Below, in pieces: positions 1 through 5,924 of a stretch of 6,028 nt of DNA. The position numbers and the translations under genes are program-made. Numbering within the stretch: the stretch's first letter is position 1; the number at the start of each line of letters is the position of its first letter. The notes beneath the pieces are model-generated. The model did not search any database. It was not told where the DNA came from and worked only from the letters and a program-made list of their open reading frames with translations. This DNA comes from FEN-680 sp036845225 (GTDB taxonomy: Bacteria > Actinomycetota > Geothermincolia > Fen-727 > Anoxymicrobiaceae). The stretch covers positions 1 to 6,028 of the forward strand of contig DAIUEJ010000070.1 in assembly GCA_036845225.1 (NCBI GenBank), in the 5' to 3' direction.

Positions 1-68
1 AATCGGCAAGAAAGGTGAAGCGTGAGGTTCGCAAATAGACGCTAAATAATCTTTATGTAGGACGCGCC

Positions 69-94
69 AAAGCCTTGCCTCCGGGCGAGGCTTT
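69..94 (+). terminator. Hairpin with UNCG-type tetraloop, probable terminator of an upstream plus-strand gene
   Basis: Bases 69-79 pair with 84-94 to give an 11-bp stem containing one U-G wobble when read as plus-strand RNA. The loop is TCCG closed by C-G, which is the stable UNCG tetraloop class. The same stem read from the minus strand has an A-C mismatch at the wobble position, so the plus direction is favoured. The only U run is the three Us at the end of the stem, so intrinsic termination would be of the weak-tail type. The hairpin lies between whatever enters the window from the left and the convergent minus-strand membrane-protein gene ending at 110, a natural place for a terminator. 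Confidence 0.5.
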
Positions 95-109
95 GATCGT
101 CGTGCTGCC

Positions 110-640
110 TCAAGCCTCGGCCGCGTAGCGCGCCTGCGACTCGCCGACACCTCCGGAGACTGCCGCGATCAGCGAGAAGACCGCGAAGAGCCAGAGGCCC
201 GCTCCAGGAGCCAGCGCGATCGGCTTAACGAGATAGATCATGACGATGCTTACGACCGAGAAGGCGAGGCCGAGAATCCCTGCGGTCAGGACGAGGCCGT
301 TCGCGCCACCCCATCCGGTCACCAGGGTCACCGCCCCGGCAACGATGAGTATCCCGAGGAGCAGCGACCAGAAGCCGGTGAAGATGATCCTTGACGCCCC
401 AATCGAGAACAGGAAGTTGCGCGTCGTCCCGAATCCGCTCGAGAACATCATCCGCCACCCGCTCATGCCGCTCCCCGAGATCCACGTCAGGAACGTCGAT
501 ATGATTATGAGGGCCCCAGAGGCGCCGGCCAGCACTCCGACGATGGGGGCTGCCGGATAAGGCATGGACCCGCGCCGCTGCTCGACGGACGGCTGCTGAT
601 TTATCTCAACGCGCTGCTGCACCGGCTGCATGCGATCCAT
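110..640 (-). CDS. Small four-helix integral membrane protein, unknown function
   Basis: This 176-residue protein has a polar, Gln-rich N-terminus (residues 1-28) followed by four hydrophobic stretches at about 33-54, 86-108, 115-137 and 145-165. It is therefore predicted to sit in the cytoplasmic membrane. The first helix ends in a Phe-Leu-Thr-Trp motif, and a Gly-Trp follows in the first loop, a pattern common in small uncharacterised four-helix membrane proteins. No catalytic or transport motif is visible. A longer reading frame begins at 700, but the ATG at 638-640 is preferred because AAAAGGGGG lies 8 bases upstream of it, and the extra 20 residues are polar and unremarkable. It is on the same strand as the lipoprotein gene but separated from it by more than 300 bases, so it is probably a separate transcript. 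I cannot assign a family. Confidence 0.75.
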   Translation of the reverse strand: MDRMQPVQQRVEINQQPSVEQRRGSMPYPAAPIVGVLAGASGALIIISTFLTWISGSGMSGWRMMFSSGFGTTRNFLFSIGASRIIFTGFWSLLLGILIVAGAVTLVTGWGGANGLVLTAGILGLAFSVVSIVMIYLVKPIALAPGAGLWLFAVFSLIAAVSGGVGESQARYAAEA

Positions 641-648
641 GTCGTCGG

Positions 649-657
649 CCCCCTTTT
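649..657 (-). promoter_or_regulatory. Ribosome binding site deciding the membrane-protein start
   Basis: Read on the minus strand this is AAAAGGGGG, 8 bases before the ATG at 638-640. The upstream in-frame ATG at 698-700 has no comparable purine run. This is why the shorter 176-residue protein is annotated. Confidence 0.6.
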
Positions 658-742
658 CAAGGTTTGATCCAACTGGGTGCTGCCGTATCTTTGACAACAA
701 TTACTCGTGTTCCTCCTCCAACGCCGATACCCTCCCACAAAT

Positions 743-877
743 CTGGCCTCCTTCGGTACGAGCAAGCGGGTCACTGTCAACGGCATGGACTTCTATCGTG
801 TCAAAGATTCACAGATCTGTGAGCATTGGGATTGCGTCGACATGCTTTCCCTCTTGAAGCAGCTTGAAGCCATGTGA
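743..877 (+). pseudogene. C-terminal remnant of a SnoaL-like (ester cyclase / polyketide cyclase family) gene
   Basis: The plus strand encodes a 44-residue tail ending at a TGA at 875-877. It reads strongly like the C-terminus of SnoaL-like proteins: a Thr-Ser-Lys-Arg-Val-Thr-Val segment, then the consecutive pieces MDFYRVKDSQI and EHWDCVDMLSLL, then KQLEAM. Intact family members carry a Pro-Thr-Gly-Lys-Arg-Val segment, a beta strand with Arg-x-x-Asp-Gly-Lys-Ile, a Glu-His/Glu-Trp-Asp element, and a final Leu-Leu-x-Gln-Leu-Gly. Those proteins are about 130-140 residues long, so roughly two thirds is missing. No start codon with a ribosome site precedes the conserved part, the frame is closed by TGA at 692-694, and no frame upstream of about 740 continues the domain. 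I infer a decayed or deletion-truncated gene. It points opposite to both neighbours. The recognition is by eye from family knowledge. Confidence 0.7.
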
Positions 878-955
878 CTCCGGCTCAAGTCTCACTCTAT
901 TGACCCCAGAGATCCGGGTGCCGCAAATCCACGCGGAAAGGCCTGAACGCAAGCC

Positions 956-1402
956 TCAGATCGGGTAGGTCACAAGCGAGATGTAGGTTCCCGACCCGGT
1001 CGTGCTGATCGAAAGCGTCGTCCCTGTGCTGCCTTTCTTGGCAGTGATGTTGGTGCTGGACCCGGTCTTGCTGGTGGAGACGATGGTCCAGCCTCCCTGC
1101 GCGATCGCGCTGTCGTAGAAGGCCGTGACCTTCTGGACCGAGTCGGGCGACGTGAGCTGCAGGGATCCGGCGGTATCGCTCACCACCGTGGACGGCTCGT
1201 ACTTCGGCAGCGTGCTGGAGCTCGAAGAAGGAGACGTCGTCGGAGTGCTCGAGGGAGTGGTCGGCGACGTCGCAGTAGGAGAGGGCAAAGGCAAAGTACC
1301 CGTCGTCGTGGTCTTGGTGCCGCCGCAGCCCGCGACCAGCCCCACTCCCGGAACGGTTACCAACAGCAACCCAACCACTGCCGACCCAAGGACTTTCTTC
1401 AT
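956..1402 (-). CDS. Small secreted lipoprotein with Thr/Ser/Pro-rich linker
   Basis: This 148-residue protein begins with a lipoprotein signal peptide: Met-Lys-Lys, a hydrophobic core (about 8-23), and a Val-Ala-Gly-Cys lipobox with the lipidated cysteine at residue 26. It should be anchored to the outer face of the cytoplasmic membrane. Residues 29-65 are a low-complexity linker of Thr, Ser and Pro, probably a flexible or wall-spanning spacer. Residues 66-148 form a compact domain with a Pro-Lys-Tyr start, a Ser-Pro-Asp-Ser-Val-x-Lys-Val-x-x-Phe-Tyr helix (about 85-96), Gly-Gly-Trp (103-105), then alternating beta-prone Thr/Ser segments. A Phe-Tyr helix followed by a Gly-Trp turn recurs in small secreted domains of unknown function. 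The start at 1400-1402 is chosen over the longer frame from 1471 because it begins the signal peptide and has a good ribosome site. Substrate and partner are unknown. Confidence 0.8.
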   Translation of the reverse strand: MKKVLGSAVVGLLLVTVPGVGLVAGCGGTKTTTTGTLPLPSPTATSPTTPSSTPTTSPSSSSSTLPKYEPSTVVSDTAGSLQLTSPDSVQKVTAFYDSAIAQGGWTIVSTSKTGSSTNITAKKGSTGTTLSISTTGSGTYISLVTYPI

Positions 1403-1409
1403 GGCACTG

Positions 1410-1417
1410 CCCCCTTT
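1410..1417 (-). promoter_or_regulatory. Ribosome binding site deciding the lipoprotein start
   Basis: Minus-strand AAAGGGGG lies 7 bases before the ATG at 1400-1402. It supports starting at Met-Lys-Lys, which leaves a normal lipoprotein signal peptide. The alternative start at 1471 would add 23 residues ahead of that signal peptide. Confidence 0.65.
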
Positions 1418-1687
1418 GCCGCGACTTCCTTGATAAACCACCCCACGTCCTGATTCTGTCACGCCGGGCACTTTGTCATCCGAAGCCGGTTATATATGGA
1501 TTACAGCGACAACCTTGGCGTCGAGGACAGCGGTGCCGTCAATCAGGCTGTTTCTCGCCACCCCGCCCCAGACGCAGGTTCGCCACCTCGAAGTACATGT
1601 CATATAGCAACCCTTTGTAATGCTGACAGTCTGCCTGTGGGCTCACTTCTTTCGCCGAGTCTCACTATTTGCCATAACGGAGGGCTA
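1418..1687. other. Intergenic stretch without a convincing gene
   Basis: This lies between the lipoprotein gene and the end of the glycyl radical enzyme gene. I see no clear intrinsic terminator for the GRE transcript. An AT-rich patch CCATATATAACC (minus-strand reading, about 1489-1500) could hold a -10 element for the lipoprotein gene, but no good -35 sits at the right distance. A 40-codon open stretch on the minus strand (1542-1661, closed by TGA at 1539-1541) looks somewhat protein-like but has no recognised family. Confidence 0.5.
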
Positions 1688-4167
1688 TTAGACCTTCAGC
1701 CTGGTCCTCTTGATTATCTCGTCCTTCGCGGAGTCTGGAAGGTCGTCGAAGTACGCGCTGTAGCCCGCCACGCGCACCACGAGCTCGGGGTACTTCCCGG
1801 GATGCGAGCGCGCGTCCTCCAGCATCTGGGGGTCGAGCACGTTCAACTGAAGCTCCATGCCGCCCCGCTCGAAGAACCCCCTGGCCATCCCCTCGAGTAC
1901 CCTGATACCTTTCTCTCCCTCCAGGTCCGCTGGGTCGAAACGCAGGTTCAGGGCGTTCCCGTTAGGCATGAGGCTCGAGTCGAGCGACGAGACCGAGTTG
2001 AGCAGGGCGGTCGGCCCGGAGCGGTCGGCCCCGCACGAAGGGCCGATGCCGTTGCCGAAAGGGTCACCAGACTTTCTCCCCGACGGCAGCGCTCCGGTGA
2101 CGGCGCCGAACGCGACGTGGCAGGTGACCGAGTAGAACCCGGGGACGTAGTCGCCGCCCCTGAGACTCCTGTGCCTCGCGAGGGAGTCGTGGAACAAGCG
2201 GNNNNNNNNNNNNNNNNNNNNNNNNNNNNNNNNNNNNNNNNNNNNNNNNNNNNNNNNNNNNNNNNNNNNNNNNNNNNNNNNNNNNNNNNNNNNNNNNNNN
2301 NGTAGTCGCCGCCCCTGAGACTCCTGTGCCTCGCGAGGGAGTCGTGGAACAAGCGGACGGTGAGGTCGGCGTACCCATCGGCCAGCGGGTCGTCATTGCC
2401 GAACTTGGGCGAGCGGGTGAGCTCCAACCGGAGCGCTTCGCGGCCCGCGAAGTCTGTTCGCAGCGCCTCTACGACCTCTCCCATGGTGAAGCGCTTCTCA
2501 CGGAAGACGAGCTTGTCCAGGGCCGCGAGCGAGTCCGCGACGTCCGCCACGCCGACCCCCTGGATCCCGCTCGAGTTGTAGGTCGCTCCCCCCTCGGTGA
2601 GGTCGCGCCCGCTCTCGAGGCAACCCTCTACAAGCATCGAGGACAAGGGGGTGGGGTTGTAGTCCATGTTTCCCTTCTCGACGAGGTGGAAGTCGTCGAT
2701 CATGCGATCCACATGGTGGTCGAGCTGGGCGCGGAAAGCCTCTATCACGTCGTCCATGCTCTCGAAGCCGCGTGGGTCGACGGTCGGGGCGCCCGACCTG
2801 GTCCGCGAGTCCCACCGGCGACCGCGGTTCATGGCGAGCTCCATGCATACCGGCATGTTGAATAGACCGGCGTCGGTCGACAGGAAGCTCTTCCCGGGTA
2901 TGGAGGGTTCCACGCACCCGACGATGCCGTAGTTCCTTGCGACCTCAACGGGATAACCGTGCCCTGTCAAGGCGGCCACCACCGCGCCATCGTTGAAGAG
3001 GGCTGGCGCCCCCCAGCCCTTCCTGGCGATGTCCAGGGCCCTCTCGAGGTACTCCGGAGGCGAGCCGGCGTGCACGCGTGCCTGGTAGTTCGGGTCTCGC
3101 ATGCGGTGGCGATCCATCACGTCGAGCATGACATAGGTGAACGGGTTGGTGACATCTTCACCCTCGGAGTCCGTGCCGCCTACGATAGCGGCCTGCACGA
3201 TGAGGAAACCCCCGTGGTATTCCGCCACCGTACTGGTGATGAGCATGACGTGCTCAACCGCCTTCGCGCTGAAGAGAAGCATCAGCTCGAGCGCCTCCTC
3301 GCGGGTGAGGCGGCCCCCGTCGATGTCCTTCTGGTAATAGGGGTAGAGGTACTGGTCTATACGCCCGAACGATACCGCGGAGTTGATGCTCTCGAGCATC
3401 ACCGCGAGGTGGGTGAACCACAGAGACTGGAGCGCTTCCCGGAAGGTCTCGGCGGGCTCGCGCGGCACTTTCCGGCAGATGCGCGCTATCTCCTCGAGTT
3501 CACATTTGCGCTCCTTGGCCTTCTCGACCCGGGCCATCCGCTCGGCCTCTTCGGCGAACCTCTGCGCCCATCTCTCGAGGGCCTTGCACGTGATGCGGGC
3601 GGCCGCGGCCAGGTCGGAGTCCATGCCCTTCATGGACTCGATGTAACCGTTGGTGCCGAGCCCGATGATCTTCTCGTAGTCGGGGAGGAAATGGCCTATG
3701 CCTCCCGCCTCGTTGATGATGTAGTATCGCGGACGCAACTGGTTCCTCATGTAGCCAGCCATCCTCAAGAGGCTGGGAAACATCCGGGAGGGTATGCTCT
3801 TCCGAAGCCAGTACGGCATGACCCTGGTCACAAGCCTCAGGCGGTCTTTCCAGGAGATCTTGAACGGGTTGGTCTTCCGGCGGTCTAACCAGAGTATCTC
3901 CTGCGCCATGAACGCGCTGGCGAGCTCCGGCTGAAGGATGCACGACTTTCGCGCGGTCCCCGCGTTCCCGACTATCAGTTCTCCGGGAAAGATGGTGACC
4001 TTTTTGTTCTCGAGCAGGTATGCGAGCGCCCTGGCTTTCTGCATGACCACGGGTTCGGCACAGTCGTTGTGGTGCTTGAAGAACTCGGTGACCAGGTACG
4101 CCCTCTCAGGGCAGAGCTCGATCTGCGAACCTGTGAGGTCCTGCCGTATCTTTTCGAGGCGGTCCAT
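1688..4167 (-). CDS. Glycyl radical enzyme (PFL-like/diol-dehydratase superfamily, C-x-E type), substrate unknown; interrupted by an assembly gap
   Basis: After collapsing the artificial gap the gene encodes 774 residues, close to the usual 780-850 for this superfamily. The PFL-like barrel covers about residues 10-620. The glycyl radical domain covers about 640-760, with the RVAGYSAYF motif placing the radical glycine at 750. The active-site loop is GIVGCVEPSIPGK, with thiyl cysteine C418 and general base E420. This Cys-x-Glu signature separates eliminating/decarboxylating GREs from pyruvate formate-lyase (Cys-Cys) and succinate synthases. H159 (GIGHFLPDYEK) and D432 match glycerol dehydratase H164 and D447. 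The H281-S282 pair becomes S263-A264 in ESINSAVSFGRIDQY, which argues against a simple glycerol/propanediol dehydratase. The start at 4165-4167 has AAAGGA 8 bases upstream; a longer frame from 4236 adds 23 unlikely residues. It should be cytoplasmic and needs a radical-SAM activase, absent here. It follows the SDR by 87 bases, probably in one operon. Confidence 0.93.
2147..2201. repeat. 55-bp direct repeat flanking the N gap, left copy
   Basis: This block is identical, base for base, to 2302-2356 on the other side of the 100-N run. It encodes the GRE residues around His-Arg-Ser-Leu-Arg-Gly-Gly-Asp-Tyr once in the true gene. It is best explained as the overlapping ends of two contigs that the scaffolder did not merge, rather than a biological repeat. 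Confidence 0.9.
2202..2301. other. Assembly gap of 100 N
   Basis: There are exactly 100 undetermined bases, the conventional length for a gap of unknown size. It falls inside the GRE gene. Because both sides carry the same 55 bases, the real gap is probably negative (an overlap), and no gene sequence needs to be missing: deleting 155 bases restores the frame. Confidence 0.95.
2302..2356. repeat. 55-bp direct repeat flanking the N gap, right copy
   Basis: This is the exact second copy of 2147-2201. On the minus strand the GRE frame entering from the right runs through Gly-Gly-Asp-Tyr at the gap edge. The left contig begins with the same residues and continues into Val-Pro-Gly-Phe-Tyr, as expected from a simple contig overlap. 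Confidence 0.9.
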
Positions 4168-4175
4168 TCCCCACG

Positions 4176-4181
4176 TCCTTT
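4176..4181 (-). promoter_or_regulatory. Ribosome binding site deciding the GRE start
   Basis: Minus-strand AAAGGA lies 8 bases before the ATG at 4165-4167. It favours the protein starting Met-Asp-Arg-Leu-Glu-Lys over the frame opening at 4236, whose first 23 residues are Arg/Pro-rich and unlike a GRE N-terminus. Confidence 0.65.
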
Positions 4182-4254
4182 CAGGTCTGCGGGAACCCCA
4201 GCTCGCTATGGGCAGGTTGATCCGCGGGCGAGTCAAGCGCGCGCTGTGGACATG

Positions 4255-5073
4255 TCACTTGACGGTGATATCACGGCCGGTCATGGTCTTTGAAGATGTG
4301 GCGATCCCCATCAGGCGCGAGGTCAGGTCCATCGCAGGAACCGGGAGTATCGCCTTGAGCAGCGCCGCGGAGTACACGGACGAGGGGATGTAGATCCTCT
4401 CCTTCCCCCGCTTGATGCCGAGGATTATCCTGGTCGTGACATCTTCGGGTTCCAGCATCTTTGTTCCCTTCACCGGCTTGTTGCCCGCGAACATCCCTGT
4501 TCCCACCGTGTTAGGGCACACGTAGGATACCTTGATCTTCTTGAAGCCCAGCAGCTTCAGCTCCTGCCTTATCGATTCGGTGAGGCCGATGGCTCCGAAC
4601 TTGCTCGCGCAGTAGTCGGAGATGTATGGAACCCCCAGTATGCCGCCAGCCGAGGCCATGTTCACGATGTGCCCGCTCCTTCTGGCAAGCATGTCCGGAA
4701 GGAACGCCTTCATCGTCCAGAAGTGTGCCAGCAGGTTCACGGCGACCGTCAGCTCGATGAGCTCGTCCGGTTTGTCCATGAGCGGGTGCGCCTTCACTAT
4801 GCCGGCGTTGTTCACGAGCAGGTCGATGGTCCCGAACTCCTCTCGCACCCTGTCGGCAAGGTTGTAGACAGCCAGGCGGTCCGTAACGTCGCACTTGAAG
4901 GCGGCTACGTCGCCCAGCCGGGCAAGCTCTTCCCGGGCGGACTCGAGCTCAGCATCCCTGACGTCTACGATAGCGACCCTGGCCCCTTCTCGAAGCAGGA
5001 GCCCGGCCAGCGATTTCCCCATGCCCATAGCGCCTCCGGTGACCAGAGCGTTCTTGCCGTATAGTTGCCTCAT
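4255..5073 (-). CDS. Short-chain dehydrogenase/reductase, SDR16C-like (retinol / 17-beta-hydroxysteroid dehydrogenase type)
   Basis: This 272-residue classical-type SDR is expected to interconvert an alcohol and a carbonyl using a nicotinamide cofactor. The Rossmann glycine motif TGGAMGMG is at residues 12-19. D37 at the end of the second beta strand indicates NAD(H) preference. C61-D62-V63 contacts adenine and NNAG is at 88-91. The catalytic tetrad is N113, S141, Y154 and K158. The segments VNLLAHFWTMKAFLPDM (112-128), DYCASKFGA (153-161) and IPSS late in the protein resemble the eukaryotic-type SDR16C group (HSD17B11, RDH10), whose substrates are hydrophobic alcohols. That comparison is from memory. 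The start at 5071-5073 is preceded by AAAGGGGAGA. It is the first gene of the minus-strand unit, 87 bases before the GRE, so the two probably share a transcript and a pathway. The substrate cannot be read from the sequence. Confidence 0.93.
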   Translation of the reverse strand: MRQLYGKNALVTGGAMGMGKSLAGLLLREGARVAIVDVRDAELESAREELARLGDVAAFKCDVTDRLAVYNLADRVREEFGTIDLLVNNAGIVKAHPLMDKPDELIELTVAVNLLAHFWTMKAFLPDMLARRSGHIVNMASAGGILGVPYISDYCASKFGAIGLTESIRQELKLLGFKKIKVSYVCPNTVGTGMFAGNKPVKGTKMLEPEDVTTRIILGIKRGKERIYIPSSVYSAALLKAILPVPAMDLTSRLMGIATSSKTMTGRDITVK

Positions 5074-5121
5074 CGTTCTCCCCTTTGTTCCGACAGGTCT
5101 TCAGAGCATCGAGATTTGAAC

Positions 5122-5130
5122 TGCTATACT
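5122..5130 (+). promoter_or_regulatory. Possible extended -10 promoter for the 225-residue protein gene
   Basis: TGCTATACT matches an extended -10 (TGn followed by TATACT, one base from TATAAT). There is no good -35 at the normal distance, which extended -10 promoters can tolerate. It lies about 90 bases upstream of the ATG at 5223. It overlaps the repeated CTATAC hexamer, so a regulator bound there would compete with RNA polymerase. Confidence 0.35.
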
Positions 5131-5147
5131 GACTATACAGCCGTATA
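5124..5147. promoter_or_regulatory. Candidate operator in the divergent intergenic region
   Basis: The hexamer CTATAC occurs twice in direct orientation (5124-5129 and 5133-5138). The second copy forms a perfect dyad TATAC-AGCC-GTATA (5134-5147). The only other AT-rich sequence in this 149-base region lies nearby. The position between divergent SDR-GRE and unknown-protein genes suits a repressor site of the TetR/MarR kind acting on both directions. No regulator gene is in the window, so its identity is unknown, and short dyads can arise by chance around -10 elements. Confidence 0.35.
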
Positions 5148-5207
5148 TTCCCACAAGGAAGGAACCTGGTCAGCGAGGGACCTGTAGCGGACGGTCTGCT
5201 GGCCGAG

Positions 5208-5213
5208 AGGAGG
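5208..5213 (+). promoter_or_regulatory. Consensus ribosome binding site for the 225-residue protein
   Basis: AGGAGG, a full match to the anti-Shine-Dalgarno sequence, stands 9 bases before the ATG at 5223-5225. It fixes the start and suggests efficient translation compared with the AAAGGGG-type sites used by the minus-strand genes. Confidence 0.7.
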
Positions 5214-5222
5214 AACGGGATC

Positions 5223-5900
5223 ATGGGTTTTGTAAAGAAGACTCTCGCAGGCCTGGGGGTACTCACCGCCGTCACTGCAGGGCTCAGCATTGTCAATATC
5301 CTCCAGGCAGGAAGCCGAAGCCCTGACGGCCGAAGCATGCAGGAGATCCTGGGCAAGGACCCCGAAGAGGCTACGTACGACGATATTGAGAGGCTGAGCC
5401 GCGCGGACAAGATGCAGCTTTTCTACGCTGCGAAGTCCCCTGCGTTCGGGTCGATCAAGGGCGAGTACCAGGGCAAGCTCCTCAGCGGCGGTGTTCTTGG
5501 TGGCTCAACAGCCTACTTCACAAATCACGTGTTCCCAACGGGCACCCTGACCATCAAGACCAAGTGGGATGGAAAGGCATTCAGTCCCACCGAGGACAAC
5601 GCCGGATGGGGCATCAACGCTTTCAGCGGGGAAGACGAAGAAGGCGAGCAAGAGGTGTTCTACACGCGCAAGATGAGGACCTATGTGGGACCGACCACTA
5701 TCGGCAAGGACGGCAGGGATTCCTTTCACCTCGATTATGGGGCTTTCAACACCGACCTGGTGAAGACCATGCACGACGAAGTCCGTCTGGTCAACGAGAA
5801 CCTCTACATCTGCGCGGGCTACATGGCGACTTCCGGCGGCCCGCTGAACCCGGGGCCTTTTACCCTTATCGGCCCACCGAAGGAGTTCCCCGCGGCATAG
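5223..5900 (+). CDS. Membrane-anchored protein of unknown function, likely beta-rich soluble domain
   Basis: This 225-residue protein starts Met-Gly-Phe-Val-Lys-Lys followed by a hydrophobic stretch (about 8-27) without a lipobox cysteine, so it is probably an uncleaved anchor or a signal peptide. Residues 35-70 are charged and helical (Asp-Asp-Ile-Glu-Arg-Leu-Ser-Arg-Ala). From about 75 the protein looks beta-rich, with Gly-Glu-Tyr-Gln-Gly-Lys, Lys-Trp-Asp-Gly-Lys-Ala-Phe, Trp-Gly-Ile-Asn-Ala-Phe, an acidic loop (Gly-Glu-Asp-Glu-Glu-Gly-Glu), Tyr-Val-Gly-Pro, Phe-His-Leu-Asp-Tyr, Asp-Glu-Val-Arg and a final Pro-Gly-Pro-Phe. The alternating Trp/Phe/Gly pattern and the late Asp-Glu-x-Arg are reminiscent of small barrel or lipocalin-like ligand-binding domains, but I do not recognise a named family and assign no function. 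It is transcribed divergently from the SDR-GRE pair, so shared regulation and a role with the same hydrophobic substrate are possible but unproven. Confidence 0.8.
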   Translation: MGFVKKTLAGLGVLTAVTAGLSIVNILQAGSRSPDGRSMQEILGKDPEEATYDDIERLSRADKMQLFYAAKSPAFGSIKGEYQGKLLSGGVLGGSTAYFTNHVFPTGTLTIKTKWDGKAFSPTEDNAGWGINAFSGEDEEGEQEVFYTRKMRTYVGPTTIGKDGRDSFHLDYGAFNTDLVKTMHDEVRLVNENLYICAGYMATSGGPLNPGPFTLIGPPKEFPAA

Positions 5901-5924
5901 TCCCGTACCGGGCGGAGGGGTAAC

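Noticed and set aside
2..38. End of a plus-strand gene in frame 2 (Ile-Gly-Lys-Lys-Gly-Glu-Ala, stop at 23-25) or frame 3 (ending Lys-Arg-Glu-Val-Arg-Lys, stop at 36-38)
   Set aside because: Either could be the tail of an upstream gene, and the following hairpin fits, but too few residues are visible to choose between them or to support a feature.
1483..1505. Archaeal-type TATA box (TTATATAT)
   Set aside because: All genes have bacterial ribosome sites and a bacterial lipoprotein signal, and no start lies at the expected distance.
1948..2201. Apparent continuation of the GRE frame through the gap into an Arg/Ser/Pro-rich tail
   Set aside because: It results from the 155-base artificial insertion (100 N plus the duplicated 55 bases). 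The correct frame in the left contig carries the glycyl radical domain.
1496..2201. Plus-strand open frame entering the N gap
   Set aside because: It is mostly antisense to the GRE C-terminal domain, low in protein-like motifs, and its end is undefined because of the Ns.
2147..2356. Insertion-sequence or target-site duplication around the gap
   Set aside because: A 55-bp perfect repeat is far too long for a typical target-site duplication, and it lies within a conserved coding stretch that is restored by simple merging.
2959..3888. Long plus-strand open frame of about 309 codons antisense to the GRE
   Set aside because: It mirrors the GRE codon pattern in GC-rich DNA, is rich in Arg/Gly/His/Val with no recognisable domain, and the opposite strand carries an unmistakable enzyme.
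5901..5911. Small hairpin CCCG-TAC-CGGG after the 225-residue gene
   Set aside because: It has only 4 bp of stem and no U tract, and it overlaps the ribosome-site region of the next frame, so it is not a credible terminator.
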